The position numbers were made by a program, and so were the translations under genes. Shown in pieces: positions 1 to 8,004 of a stretch of DNA of 41,453 nucleotides (position 1 is its first letter; each line of letters starts with the position of its first letter). The notes beneath the pieces were generated by a model. It worked only from the letters and a program-made list of their open reading frames with translations. It ran no database searches and was not told where the DNA came from. Source of the stretch: Lachnospiraceae bacterium (lineage in GTDB: Bacteria > Bacillota > Clostridia > Lachnospirales > Lachnospiraceae); the NCBI GenBank assembly GCA_017553035.1, contig JAFZNE010000050.1:1-41453 (forward strand), read 5' to 3'.

Positions 1-261
1 ATCCCTTATCGCATAGCTGTAGTGCGTATAAGCTCCGGCATTTATGATGACCCCGTCGTATTTTTCAAAAAAAGCGTCATGGATCAGTTCTACGATCTTC
101 CCCTCATAATTCGACTGAAAAAAGCTTACCTCGACATTACGCTCATCCGCAGCCTTCTGAATATACGCACACAGATCTTCGTACTTCCTGTCCCCGTAAA
201 CCGCCGGCTCCCTGTATCCCAGCATGTCCAGATTCGGTCCGTTAATAACCATTACTTTCAT
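1..261 (-). CDS. aroQ: type II 3-dehydroquinate dehydratase, 5' part only
   Basis: This enzyme removes water from 3-dehydroquinate to give 3-dehydroshikimate in the shikimate pathway, in the cytoplasm. Only the first 87 codons are present; the gene runs off the left edge. The translation starts MKVMVINGPNLDMLGYREP, the standard N-terminus of the type II family, with Tyr in the VYG segment that follows. Further on it has IINAGAYTHYSYAIRD, the family's substrate-binding loop (more often INPGAYTH). The start at 261 is set by the conserved N-terminus and a GGGAG sequence about 9 bases upstream. A good promoter lies at 322-350, so the gene is probably transcribed separately from the EF-G-like gene upstream. 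The identification is secure; the C-terminal third is not visible. Confidence 0.93.
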   Translation of the reverse strand, partial: MKVMVINGPNLDMLGYREPAVYGDRKYEDLCAYIQKAADERNVEVSFFQSNYEGKIVELIHDAFFEKYDGVIINAGAYTHYSYAIRD

Positions 262-321
262 ACTTAAGACTCCCATTTAAATCATTTTATATAAATCATT
301 TTATTTAACTCATTCACATAA

Positions 322-350
322 AGAATAATTCCATTCTCCTATAATGGCAA
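322..350 (-). promoter_or_regulatory. predicted sigma-A promoter of aroQ
   Basis: On the minus strand there is TTGCCA (345-350), a 17-base spacer and TATTCT (322-327). These match the -35 and -10 consensus at 5/6 and 4/6. It sits about 60 bases before the aroQ start. The stretch between it and aroQ is AT-rich, with a duplicated AAATCATTTTAT motif around 280-304. Confidence 0.45.
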
Positions 351-455
351 GTAATCCGTTTCGAAAATCCTTATTATTTCAAAACGTTAAATTCTCGTAG
401 CTCTGTCACATATCAAATCACTATACATCCAAATTATTTACCCTTTTCAACGTAA

Positions 456-583
456 ATGTGGAGCGGGCGTATCTGTCGGTTTCCACAAACAATCTGCACA
501 AGTGTTAGAACTTTCAAAACTATCTTAGAAGTTCTTCACGCGGAAGCCGTTTGTGGAAAGCGATCAGATATGCCGCTCCACAT
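456..583. repeat. long imperfect inverted repeat (about 128 bases)
   Basis: The left arm at 456-490 and the right arm at 549-583 are about 35 bases each. They are near-perfect reverse complements, beginning ATGTGGAGCGG and ending CCGCTCCACAT. Part of the interior also pairs (GTGTTAGAACTTT near 502 with AGAAGTTCTTCAC near 527), so the whole element can fold into one long hairpin. It has no ORF and no U-run on either side, so it is not a simple terminator. It lies between the end of the EF-G-like gene and the aroQ promoter. It could be a MITE-like palindromic element or a structured RNA. No clear target-site duplication was seen. Confidence 0.7.
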
Positions 584-602
584 ACCATATAAATCTTAAG
601 TT

Positions 603-620
603 ACAGCGCCCAAACGCTGT
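603..620 (-). terminator. small hairpin after the EF-G-like gene
   Basis: A 6-base-pair stem (ACAGCG / CGCTGT) with a 6-base loop starts 19 bases after the stop codon. It is not followed by a U-run, so it is a weak terminator at best. It may act together with the larger hairpin at 456-583. Confidence 0.3.
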
Positions 621-638
621 GAAAGAGTTTCAACCGGA

Positions 639-2741
639 TTACTCGTCCTCATCCTCAGTTCTGTTCTTAGCTGCCTCTTCAACAACCTTAGCCTGAACAT
701 CCGAAGGAGCCTGCTCGTAACGATCGATAACATATTCGAAATCGCCGATACCACCGGTCATCGAACGAAGGTCGGTCGAATATCCGTAAAGCTCTGACAA
801 CGGAACATCAGCATTGATGATCTGCTTGCCGCCCGGGATGGGATCCATACCGAGAACACGGCCACGACGCTTGTTCAGGTCGCCCATGATATCACCGGTG
901 AACTTATCCGGAACGGTAACCTTTACAGATGCGATGGGCTCTAACAGACAAGGTGAGCAGTTCTCCTTGGGATCGTTGAACGCTGCCTTGAATGCAAGCT
1001 TGGCTGCCATCTTGAACGCCTGCTCCGATGAATCTACAGGATGGTATGATCCGTAAAACAGAGTCGCACGAAGGCCTACAACGGGATATCCTGCAAGAGG
1101 TCCTGCAAGAACAGACTCTGCAAGTCCTTTTTCTACTGCGGGGAAGAAGTTCTTCGGAACAACGCCGCCTACAACTTCTTCATCAAATACATATGCCTTT
1201 TCCATATCGCCTGAAGGCTGGAAACGGATATGAACATCACCGTACTGGCCGTGTCCGCCGGACTGCTTCTTATGCTTACCCTGTTTCTCAACCATCTTAC
1301 GGATGGTCTCACGATAAGGAACACGGGGTTTGCCGGTCTCAACTTCAACCTTATAACGGTTAGCAAGCTTGCTTACGGTTACGTCGATCTGCTGGTCGCC
1401 GATACCGTAGATAAGGGTCTGACGGTTCTCTTTGTCCTGAACGATCTTCATGGTCTTGTCCTCTGCGAGGATCTTGGCCATAGCCTGAGCGAACTTGTCT
1501 TCATCGCCCTTGTTCTTGGTCTCAACCTTCTGATAGGTATAAGGAATGCTGTACTGAGGTCTCTCGAAAATAACGGGAACAGCCTTAGTGGAAAGCGTAT
1601 CGCCTGTCTGTGTATTGGAAAGCTTCGAAAGAGCGCCGATATCACCGGGGTTGAGCTCCTTAACTTCAATAGCTTCCTTGCCGCGCAGAACATAAAGTCT
1701 TGAGATCTTCTCTTCTGTCTCACGCTCGGCGTTGAAGATCGGAACATCTGTGGTCAGCTTGCCGGAGCAAACCTTGATGCATGAATAGGTTCCGAAATCA
1801 TTAACGATGGTCTTAAATACCTTTGCTGTGAAAGGCTTGTTGATATCATAATTAGCTTCGAAAGCGCTGTCATCCTTCGTATTCTTGCCTACAACCTTGT
1901 GGTTGAGCGGTGAAGGGAAGTATGACTTGATGCAGTCAAGCAGCATCTTAGTACCCTGGTTGTTAAGTCCGGTACCTACAACTACGGGAACTGTATCGCC
2001 CGAGAATACCGATCCGTGAAGTGCATTGTCGATCTCTTCCTGGGTAAACTCTTCCTCGTTGAAATACTTCTCCATCAGGTCTTCGCTGGTCTCGGCAATA
2101 GCCTCAAGCAGGTCATGACGGCAGGCATCAACTTCATCCTTAACCGATGCGGGAATATCGCAATCGGTATACTCGCTGCCCTTGGTAAATTTGCGGCCGC
2201 CCATCTTTACGACGTTAACGAAGCCTACAAACTTCTCATTCTCAAAGAAAGGAGTGTGGAAAGGAGCGATCTTGGTACCGAATTTGTCCTTCAACTGCTC
2301 TACAACATTTGCAAAATTCGCATTGGCATCATCCATTGCAGTAACGAAGAACATGCGGGGAAGCTTTCTCTTCTCGCACATTTCCCAGGCCTTGATAGTT
2401 CCGACTTCTACGCCCGACTTCGCATTAACAACGATGATAGCTGCGCCTGCAGCATCAAGTGCTTCCTCAACTTCGCCGACAAAATCGAAATAGCCGGGGG
2501 TATCAAGGAAATTGTACTTAATTCCGTTATATTCGAGTGGAATCAGCGATGTGCTGATAGAAAATGTCCTCTTGATCTCTTCCTTGTCAAAATCGCTCAA
2601 GGTAGAACCGTCCTCAACACGGCCCATTCTTGAAATAGCTCCGGTATTGAGCGCCATAGCCTCAACCAGAGTGGTCTTGCCGCATCCGCCATGACCTAAG
2701 ATCGCAACATTACGGATGTCTTCACTTTTGTAAGTGTTCAT
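639..2741 (-). CDS. elongation factor G-like GTPase (FusA2-type paralog)
   Basis: A 700-residue translational GTPase of the EF-G-like family found beside true EF-G in many Clostridia. The cellular role of this paralog is not settled. The sequence shows a P-loop GHGGCGKT at residues 16-23 (EF-G has AHIDAGKT), the switch segment EEIKRTFSISTS, the G3 motif DTPG at 80-83, and domains II to V in normal order, ending in an acidic tail (EDEDE). The G4 motif, NKMD in EF-G, reads TAMD at 134-137. The start at 2741 is preferred over an in-frame ATG seven codons upstream because GGAGGG lies 9 bases before it. Full canonical EF-G is not in this window. The family call is strong; the function is open. Confidence 0.88.
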   Translation of the reverse strand: MNTYKSEDIRNVAILGHGGCGKTTLVEAMALNTGAISRMGRVEDGSTLSDFDKEEIKRTFSISTSLIPLEYNGIKYNFLDTPGYFDFVGEVEEALDAAGAAIIVVNAKSGVEVGTIKAWEMCEKRKLPRMFFVTAMDDANANFANVVEQLKDKFGTKIAPFHTPFFENEKFVGFVNVVKMGGRKFTKGSEYTDCDIPASVKDEVDACRHDLLEAIAETSEDLMEKYFNEEEFTQEEIDNALHGSVFSGDTVPVVVGTGLNNQGTKMLLDCIKSYFPSPLNHKVVGKNTKDDSAFEANYDINKPFTAKVFKTIVNDFGTYSCIKVCSGKLTTDVPIFNAERETEEKISRLYVLRGKEAIEVKELNPGDIGALSKLSNTQTGDTLSTKAVPVIFERPQYSIPYTYQKVETKNKGDEDKFAQAMAKILAEDKTMKIVQDKENRQTLIYGIGDQQIDVTVSKLANRYKVEVETGKPRVPYRETIRKMVEKQGKHKKQSGGHGQYGDVHIRFQPSGDMEKAYVFDEEVVGGVVPKNFFPAVEKGLAESVLAGPLAGYPVVGLRATLFYGSYHPVDSSEQAFKMAAKLAFKAAFNDPKENCSPCLLEPIASVKVTVPDKFTGDIMGDLNKRRGRVLGMDPIPGGKQIINADVPLSELYGYSTDLRSMTGGIGDFEYVIDRYEQAPSDVQAKVVEEAAKNRTEDEDE

Positions 2742-2780
2742 AATTTTCTTCCCTCCATACATTTATCGGTCTTTCCTATG

Positions 2781-2823
2781 AAAAAACCGCCACAAAATAT
2801 TTTACTAAATTGTGACGGTTTTT
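2781..2823. terminator. bidirectional-looking intrinsic terminator
   Basis: AAAAAACCGCCACAA pairs with TTGTGACGGTTTTT, with one G-U-type mismatch and a 14-base loop. On the minus strand the stem is followed by a T-run, so it should end transcription coming from the ylqH side. It lies directly upstream of the EF-G-like gene and overlaps that gene's predicted promoter. Confidence 0.75.
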
Positions 2824-2827
2824 ACAA
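2799..2827 (-). promoter_or_regulatory. predicted promoter of the EF-G-like gene, inside the terminator
   Basis: The minus strand has TTGTAA (2822-2827), 17 bases, then TAAAAT (2799-2804), matching consensus at 4/6 and 5/6. The promoter lies within the terminator hairpin, so the new transcript would begin in the hairpin's second arm and could not refold the full stem. Confidence 0.45.
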
Positions 2828-2907
2828 GCTTTATTTATATTTTCAACAAAAATAATAAAAATGCGGTGGTTGTTTTGTACAATATATACCAATGTAGATC
2901 AAATGCC

Positions 2908-3198
2908 TTATTTGTTCATCTTTGCCTTGACTGCATCGACTCTGTCTACATACATCAGAACCTCAACTACCACTTCGTACAGCTCGGGAGGGATATATTC
3001 CCCGAAATCCAGTTTTGAAAGAGTTTCTGCGAGTTTGGCATCTTTATGGATCGGGACATCGGATTCTTTGGCCGCTTCTATGATCTTGTCGGCAAGATGT
3101 CCTTTACCGGTCGCAAGGATCTTGGGCGCTTCATCGCCGGGCTCGAAACCAAGTGCGACCGCTGTTTTCTGTTTTTTATCATTGTAAAGATCAGCCAT
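2908..3198 (-). CDS. FlhB C-terminal-domain-like protein (YlqH family)
   Basis: A 96-residue protein that matches only the cytoplasmic C-terminal domain of FlhB/YscU. Residues 11-95 follow the FlhB pattern: TAVALGFEPGDEAPKILATG, then the IPIHKDAKLAETL region, then IPPELYEVVVEVLMYVDRV. The NPTH autocleavage motif and the membrane segments of full FlhB are absent. Free-standing copies of this domain (YlqH in Bacillus) sit next to rnhB, as here, and can in some species substitute for the FlhB C-domain in flagellar export. That role is inferred here. The start is set by AAAGGAGGG 5 bases before the ATG. The gene follows the basic hypothetical gene after 65 bases and ends before a good terminator. 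Confidence 0.85.
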   Translation of the reverse strand: MADLYNDKKQKTAVALGFEPGDEAPKILATGKGHLADKIIEAAKESDVPIHKDAKLAETLSKLDFGEYIPPELYEVVVEVLMYVDRVDAVKAKMNK

Positions 3199-3263
3199 AC
3201 GCGCCCTCCTTTCCGAGCCGTGAACTCATCAACCTGTCAGTAAGCCCTTTCCCCGCCAATATG

Positions 3264-3788
3264 TCAATAATCCAGCCAGTGGTCCCAGAACCTCTTGTGC
3301 CCGCTTCTTTTCTTCGATGTCAGTGTTTCGTCTTCTTCCTTGGCGTTACGGACTCTCTTTTTCGAAAGATTCTTGATGAACTTTTTCAGTCCCGATTCAG
3401 ATTTGCGTCTGACGAACTTCGGAGTAGGCTTATTCTTACGCGCGCTAACCCTCTTGTATCTCTTCTCGGGAACTGTAACCTTTGTAACTTCGGTAACCTC
3501 ACGTCCGCGCTTCTTGATAACACGGTTGCCTTCGTCATCGTATCCGTAATCTATAGCATAGGGATCATAATACTTTCTTACTCTGGTCTCAACATGCTCG
3601 GGAACAACTTCGTAAGTATATTCATATTCGACACGGTCCTCATTCAGGTAATATGAATAAACATAATCGCTCTTTTTCTTACGTTTCCGCTCGACCTTTT
3701 TATCGTGCCCCCGTCTTTTCTGGGATTTTTCCTTATCTTTGTTACGTTCATATTCCGCCGAATTAAAATTCTGGTCATAATCCTTCAT
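3264..3788 (-). CDS. highly basic hypothetical protein
   Basis: About 174 residues, not recognised. It is extremely rich in Lys, Arg, Glu and Tyr. The N-terminal third contains KKVERKRKKKSDYVYSYY, the middle has an acidic, Tyr-rich stretch (YYDPYAIDYGYDDEGNRV), and the C-terminal part is basic again (LKKFIKNLSKKRVRNA). There is no signal peptide, membrane segment or Cys cluster. It may be a nucleic-acid- or ribosome-associated protein, but that is inferred only from charge and location between rnhB and ylqH. It overlaps no gene: rnhB stops at 3791, three bases before the preferred start. The second of two close ATG codons (3788) is chosen because AGGAGG lies 9 bases upstream of it, versus 3 for the first. 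Confidence 0.6.
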   Translation of the reverse strand: MKDYDQNFNSAEYERNKDKEKSQKRRGHDKKVERKRKKKSDYVYSYYLNEDRVEYEYTYEVVPEHVETRVRKYYDPYAIDYGYDDEGNRVIKKRGREVTEVTKVTVPEKRYKRVSARKNKPTPKFVRRKSESGLKKFIKNLSKKRVRNAKEEDETLTSKKRSGHKRFWDHWLDY

Positions 3789-3790
3789 TT

Positions 3791-4441
3791 TCATACCCCT
3801 CCTGTATACGAATGTATAAAACTTCTCCTGTGTACCGGCGTCGGCCCCATCTCTTTCAACGCCTTGATATGTTCAGCCGTACCATAGCCCTTATTTTTCG
3901 CAAATCCATAGCCAGGATAGACCTTATCAAGTTCGACCATGTACCTGTCCCTTGTAACCTTTGCGACAATGCTTGCGGCCGCGATAGAAACGCTCTTGGC
4001 ATCACCTTTTATGATCTTAACCTGTTCTATATCTATCATCGGTATTATTACCGCATCATTTAACAGCAGATCGGGCTTAATTTTCAAATTTGCCACCGCA
4101 TCCCGCATTGCCTCAAACGTAGCCTGAAGGATATTGATCTCATCGATCCGGTTGTTATCGCGCGTACCGATACCTACGGCTACAGCTTTCTCCATAATGA
4201 CATCATACAGTTCTTCACGCTTCTTCTCGCTCAGTTTCTTGGAATCGTTCAGATACAGTATTTCTTCATCACGGGGCAATATTACGGCAGCTGCATAAAC
4301 AGGTCCGGCAAACGGTCCGCGTCCTACTTCATCGATCCCCGCAATGAATCTGAACTCATTTTCGTACTTGTGCTCATATTCTTTCATCGCCTCTGTACGC
4401 GCACGTTCCGCGGCAAGGCGTTCTTCTTTTGTCATTCCCAT
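3791..4441 (-). CDS. rnhB: ribonuclease HII
   Basis: A 216-residue enzyme that cleaves the RNA strand of RNA-DNA hybrids, including single ribonucleotides left in DNA. The metal-binding residues are visible: Asp and Glu in GIDEVGRGP near residues 36-44, Asp in LLLNDAV, and Asp in KGDAKS. The family blocks [28 protein letters not shown] and [10 protein letters not shown] are all present. The N-terminus carries a charged extension of about 30 residues ([20 protein letters not shown]) ahead of the catalytic core, as seen in several Firmicutes. The gene sits between the HD-GYP gene and the basic hypothetical gene in the conserved rbgA-rnhB-ylqH neighbourhood. Confidence 0.96.
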   Translation of the reverse strand: MGMTKEERLAAERARTEAMKEYEHKYENEFRFIAGIDEVGRGPFAGPVYAAAVILPRDEEILYLNDSKKLSEKKREELYDVIMEKAVAVGIGTRDNNRIDEINILQATFEAMRDAVANLKIKPDLLLNDAVIIPMIDIEQVKIIKGDAKSVSIAAASIVAKVTRDRYMVELDKVYPGYGFAKNKGYGTAEHIKALKEMGPTPVHRRSFIHSYTGGV

Positions 4442-4505
4442 ATCCGGTCTTATCCTTATTTTGCTTGATCAAAATATCTCCGGTCTAATTATTTTCCCGG
4501 CTGTC

Positions 4506-6290
4506 TTAAGCATCATCCGTCTTCTTCTCGCCGTATAGCTCCACCTTTTCACCGGAATCAAGCTTTTGGAGATGTTCCTCTGCTATCTTCCTGATCTCAT
4601 CCTCGCTGTCAAGGAAGAGCTGAGCTATTGTCGGATCAAAATGATTTCCCTTGCCCTCACGTATGATCTTCATCGCATCGTCGACCGTAAATGCCTTCTT
4701 GTAGCTTCTCTTGGAAACAAGTGCGTCAAATACATCGGCGATCGCCATGATCCTCGCCGAGAGCGGTATTTTTTCACCTTCCAGACCGAAAGGATATCCG
4801 GTACCGTCCCATCTTTCATGATGGAATGTAGCAAGGTTCCTGGCTTCCTTCAGATATCCGGTATCGCTGACAAGATCCATGGCTTTTGCTATTATCTCGT
4901 TTCCTGCAACGGTATGGGTCTTCATTATCTCAAATTCTTCATCATTGAGTCTTCCCGGCTTATTGAGGATAACATCCGAGACCTTGATCTTGCCGATATC
5001 ATGCAGTGGCGCCGAATTCGAGACATCTTCGATATATTCGTCGGTAATGATGTCCGGATACATGCCCTTTGCCTGCATTTTCAGCAGTATCATCCTGACA
5101 TATGCCGCGGTCTTCCTGACATGATCGCCGGTATTCTGGTCCCTGCTCTCCACAAGGTCCGCGAGAACATAGATCAGGCCGTTCTGGATATGCGCAAGCT
5201 CATCGCCCTTGACCTTGACATCCTTCATGACTTCAACGGTCTTGGCGATAGTTTCCGACAATGAATCATACAGGCTTTCTATCTCGTCATTGGTCGAGAT
5301 CTTCAGGTTCTGCATGCGTTTAACACCGGCCCCGAGTGTATCCACATCATCATATTTGAAATTGCGGGCGGCCATGGTCATCGTATTGATCGGGAAAATC
5401 GTGCTGTATTCGGCAAGCCAGATGCAAAGCACCAGGATCATTATGAAAAATCCCATGAAGAGCGATGCCGACCTTGTTACAAAGCTTATCTCGTTCAGCC
5501 GCATGTCTCCGAGCGCCGAAATATCAATTCCGTCGATCGAATATACATTTACCGCGAAATCGTGGTATAAAACATAGCTTATTATGATTGTAATGCAGGC
5601 GATGAAGATCATTATGACACTTATAAGGATGATGATCTTCTTTCGAAGCGAAAATTTGTGAGCCGAATTCTGCCTGGCTTCTGTCTGTTCATCCTTGGAC
5701 AGCGGTGTCTGCCTCCAGAATGTCGGAATGATGTCTTTTTTAAGTTTATCGGGTAAAACTCTGATCAAAATATAAACGATCGAAACGGTTATTGCCTTGT
5801 CGATAATGTCAAGTGCGAGGTCGGAAATAAACTGTGCCCAGAAAACGTTGAAAATACCGTCTTCAAGAAGTGTCCTGGCAAAAGGAGCCGAGATTCCTTC
5901 TCCTAAGCCGAAACCATATATCAGATATGTGAGGAATGAACTTACCGCTCCTCCGATAAGCGCGAAGAACGGGATAGTCCTTATAGAGCTTACAAAGCTC
6001 CTGAAAAAGCCCTTATCGGCAAAATAAGCGCCGAGAATGGCAAGCATCGCGTTGATCACGGCATAATAAGCGTTGGCCGGATCAGCATACATATTTATTA
6101 TATTTGTCAGATAACCAACAATGATACCGGGGAGATATCCGCCTACAACAGCCGCCGTGATCGTTCCGACACTGTCCATGAATATCGGAAGTCCAAGCAG
6201 GTTGACCAGCTTGTTCAGCATAATGTTGAGCAGCACGGCAGCGCCGTAAAACAGAATATATTTTAATACCTTATGACTTCGTTTTTCCAC
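4506..6290 (-). CDS. membrane-anchored HD-GYP phosphodiesterase
   Basis: A 594-residue membrane protein likely to degrade the second messenger cyclic di-GMP. The N-terminal 180 residues contain about five hydrophobic segments and resemble a membrane sensor or ECF-substrate-binding-like module. A further pair of membrane helices near 217-243 and 275-295 brackets a short outer loop, followed by a HAMP-like linker (about 297-360). The C-terminal HD-GYP domain (about 370-570) has the catalytic HD at 430-431 (LHDIGK) and HHERWDGTGYP at 490-500, so it looks active. The start is GTG, with GGAGGGG 7 bases upstream. The gene is inserted in the otherwise conserved rbgA-rnhB pair. The signal it senses is unknown. 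Confidence 0.9.
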   Translation of the reverse strand: MEKRSHKVLKYILFYGAAVLLNIMLNKLVNLLGLPIFMDSVGTITAAVVGGYLPGIIVGYLTNIINMYADPANAYYAVINAMLAILGAYFADKGFFRSFVSSIRTIPFFALIGGAVSSFLTYLIYGFGLGEGISAPFARTLLEDGIFNVFWAQFISDLALDIIDKAITVSIVYILIRVLPDKLKKDIIPTFWRQTPLSKDEQTEARQNSAHKFSLRKKIIILISVIMIFIACITIIISYVLYHDFAVNVYSIDGIDISALGDMRLNEISFVTRSASLFMGFFIMILVLCIWLAEYSTIFPINTMTMAARNFKYDDVDTLGAGVKRMQNLKISTNDEIESLYDSLSETIAKTVEVMKDVKVKGDELAHIQNGLIYVLADLVESRDQNTGDHVRKTAAYVRMILLKMQAKGMYPDIITDEYIEDVSNSAPLHDIGKIKVSDVILNKPGRLNDEEFEIMKTHTVAGNEIIAKAMDLVSDTGYLKEARNLATFHHERWDGTGYPFGLEGEKIPLSARIMAIADVFDALVSKRSYKKAFTVDDAMKIIREGKGNHFDPTIAQLFLDSEDEIRKIAEEHLQKLDSGEKVELYGEKKTDDA

Positions 6291-6308
6291 TGATAATCCC
6301 CTCCGTAA

Positions 6309-6350
6309 ATCCCATACGGGATCACAAACCGGACAGCATTATGATCCGGT
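6309..6350 (-). other. two small hairpins between rbgA and the HD-GYP gene
   Basis: ACCGGA (6328-6333) pairs with TCCGGT (6345-6350), overlapping the rbgA stop. ATCCC/GGGAT at 6309-6322 forms a second small stem. The U-runs are poor, so these look more like processing or attenuation hairpins than a full terminator. Confidence 0.3.
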
Positions 6351-7246
6351 CAATTTCCCTTTTTACTATCATAACCTACAACAGGGATGTTTTCAAGCGT
6401 AAGTCTGCCGAGTTTTCCTGATCTGAAATCATCGATTATCAGTTTTGCGGCTTTTTCCGTGTCCGGCTCGGCGCCTTTCTTGATACAGGAACGCTTTACA
6501 GCGATAAGCCGTATTATCTCATTTATATCTTCGTTCTCTTCGATCCCGGAAATATCGTATCTTTCCTCGACTGCGCCGGGATAAGATTTTTTCAGGATAC
6601 TGATCAGTTCGTACGCAAGCTCTTCGGGGAAAAGGATCTCGTCATTGATCGACCCGATAAATGCATTTCTCATGCCCATTTTCTGGTCTTCGAATTTAGG
6701 CCATAAGATTCCGGGCGTATCGAGCAGTTCAACTTCCTTGTTCAGCCTGATCCACTGTTTGCCTTTTGTAACTCCGGGCTTATTGCCGGTCTTGGCACAA
6801 ACCTTGCCGGCGATCGCATTTATGAATGTGGACTTGCCGCTGTTGGGAACTCCGGCTATCATGGCACGGATCGGACGGTTCTTAATGCCTTTCTTCAGGT
6901 CTCGTTCGATTTTGGCTGCACATGACTTTCTGATCACATCGGTAACCCCTTTTATGCCCTCTCCGTTCTTGGAATTGGCGATGCATACGAAGAATCCCTT
7001 ATCTTCAAAATACTTTTTCCAGGCTGCGGTAGCGCTCTCGTCGGCCAGATCGGCCTTGTTGAGTATCAGCACGCGGCTCTTCCCGTTGGCCATTGCATCT
7101 ATATCCGGATTCTTGGTGCTTAAAGGTATCCTTGCATCTATTATCTCGACAATACAGTCGATAAGTTTCAGATCCTCCTGCATCTGACGTTTAGCCTTTG
7201 CCATATGCCCGGGATACCAGTTTATCGTTGTCTTGTTATCTTCCAT
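6350..7246 (-). CDS. rbgA: ribosome biogenesis GTPase A
   Basis: RbgA/YlqF is a circularly permuted GTPase that acts late in 50S subunit assembly. The motifs appear in permuted order: INWYPGHMAKAKRQM at the N-terminus, G4 LNKAD, then the G1 P-loop GVPNSGKST, the switch region NKPGVTKGKQW, and G3 DTPG followed by ILWPKF. The C-terminal RNA-binding helical domain follows. The ATG at 7246 gives MEDNKTTINWYPGHM, closest to the family N-terminus, and has AGGAG 3 bases before it. A TTG six codons upstream has no ribosome binding site. It lies just downstream of lepB in the classic rplS-lepB-rbgA-rnhB order. Confidence 0.95.
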   Translation of the reverse strand: MEDNKTTINWYPGHMAKAKRQMQEDLKLIDCIVEIIDARIPLSTKNPDIDAMANGKSRVLILNKADLADESATAAWKKYFEDKGFFVCIANSKNGEGIKGVTDVIRKSCAAKIERDLKKGIKNRPIRAMIAGVPNSGKSTFINAIAGKVCAKTGNKPGVTKGKQWIRLNKEVELLDTPGILWPKFEDQKMGMRNAFIGSINDEILFPEELAYELISILKKSYPGAVEERYDISGIEENEDINEIIRLIAVKRSCIKKGAEPDTEKAAKLIIDDFRSGKLGRLTLENIPVVGYDSKKGN

Positions 7247-7291
7247 AATCTCCTGAGTAATCAAAGCATCATACGAATGCTGTACGTTGTA

Positions 7292-7942
7292 TCAATCCTT
7301 AGTTTTATCCTTACCTTCTTCCGGCGATTTTGCCTCAGTCTCTTCCGGTCCGTTATCTTCCTTCTTGTTCATACTGTTAACAAACCCGAATTTATTCAAC
7401 CTCAGCCAGGCTTTGCCGACGATCTGTTCCTTTACTACATTTCCGATATCCGCGAACCTGCTGTCCTGCGAATCTGCTCGATTATCTCCGAGTACGAAAT
7501 ACTCATCCTCATCGAGTTCTAAGCCGTCTGCCGCAAGACCTTCTATAAATGCTTCATCCACGTTGAACGGTACATCGAGAAGTTCATCGTTAATGTAGAC
7601 GTTTCCGTCCTTTATCTGTACTTTCTCTCCCGGAAGACCTATCACACGCCTAATTGCGTAAAAATCATGTTCTTTTCCGCTGATCTCAAACACGATCACG
7701 TCAAATCTCTTCGGTCCTTTTCTGATATAAGCAAGTTTGTTGATCAGGATCGTATCATTAAATGACAGTGTCGGTTCCATCGAATCATCTGCCATATCCG
7801 TCTTCTCGAGCGCATACCTTGTTATTGCCCAGGCAAGCGCTATCGCAGCGGCTACGGCAAAGATCATAACCAGCGACCTTATGCAGAATTTCTTGATCTT
7901 TTCCCTGCGTTCGGCCCGTTCAAAATCATAATCGAATTCCAT
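7292..7942 (-). CDS. lepB: signal peptidase I with altered catalytic Lys position
   Basis: This membrane serine protease would remove signal peptides from exported proteins. It has one N-terminal membrane segment (about 20-45), the nucleophile Ser54 in DDSMEPTL, and the late box GDNRADSQDSR. In the general-base box the family reads Y-x-K-R-x-x-G-x-P-G, whereas this protein has FYAIRRVIGLPGE with Arg98 where the catalytic Lys is expected (codon AGG, one base from AAG). The C-terminal 30 residues are hydrophilic and charged. A hairpin separates it from rplS upstream. The family call is firm. Activity depends on whether Arg98, or another Lys, can serve as base, so this may be a variant or an inactive copy. 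Confidence 0.9.
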   Translation of the reverse strand: MEFDYDFERAERREKIKKFCIRSLVMIFAVAAAIALAWAITRYALEKTDMADDSMEPTLSFNDTILINKLAYIRKGPKRFDVIVFEISGKEHDFYAIRRVIGLPGEKVQIKDGNVYINDELLDVPFNVDEAFIEGLAADGLELDEDEYFVLGDNRADSQDSRFADIGNVVKEQIVGKAWLRLNKFGFVNSMNKKEDNGPEETEAKSPEEGKDKTKD

Positions 7943-7972
7943 ATATCAAATAATCCTTTTAAACAAACATAA

Positions 7973-7995
7973 AGCCGCCACAAAAAGTGACGGCT
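7973..7995 (-). terminator. hairpin between rplS and lepB
   Basis: AGCCGTCAC pairs with GTGGCGGCT around a TTTTT loop on the minus strand, 9 bases after the rplS stop. The downstream T-run is short (TTTATGTTT), so it is probably a partial terminator that lowers lepB expression relative to rplS. Confidence 0.55.
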
Positions 7996-8004
7996 CTTAA
8001 CATA

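Noticed and set aside
1230-1703. Long plus-strand ORFs opposite the EF-G-like, smc and ftsZ genes
   Set aside because: They are complements of strongly coding minus-strand genes, have no family match or binding sites, and follow the codon pattern of the real gene.
7971-7996. Similarity between the hairpins at 2781-2823 and 7973-7995 as a dispersed repeat
   Set aside because: They share only the CCGCCACAA/GTGACGG-type core, which is compatible with independent terminator-like hairpins; flanks and loops differ.
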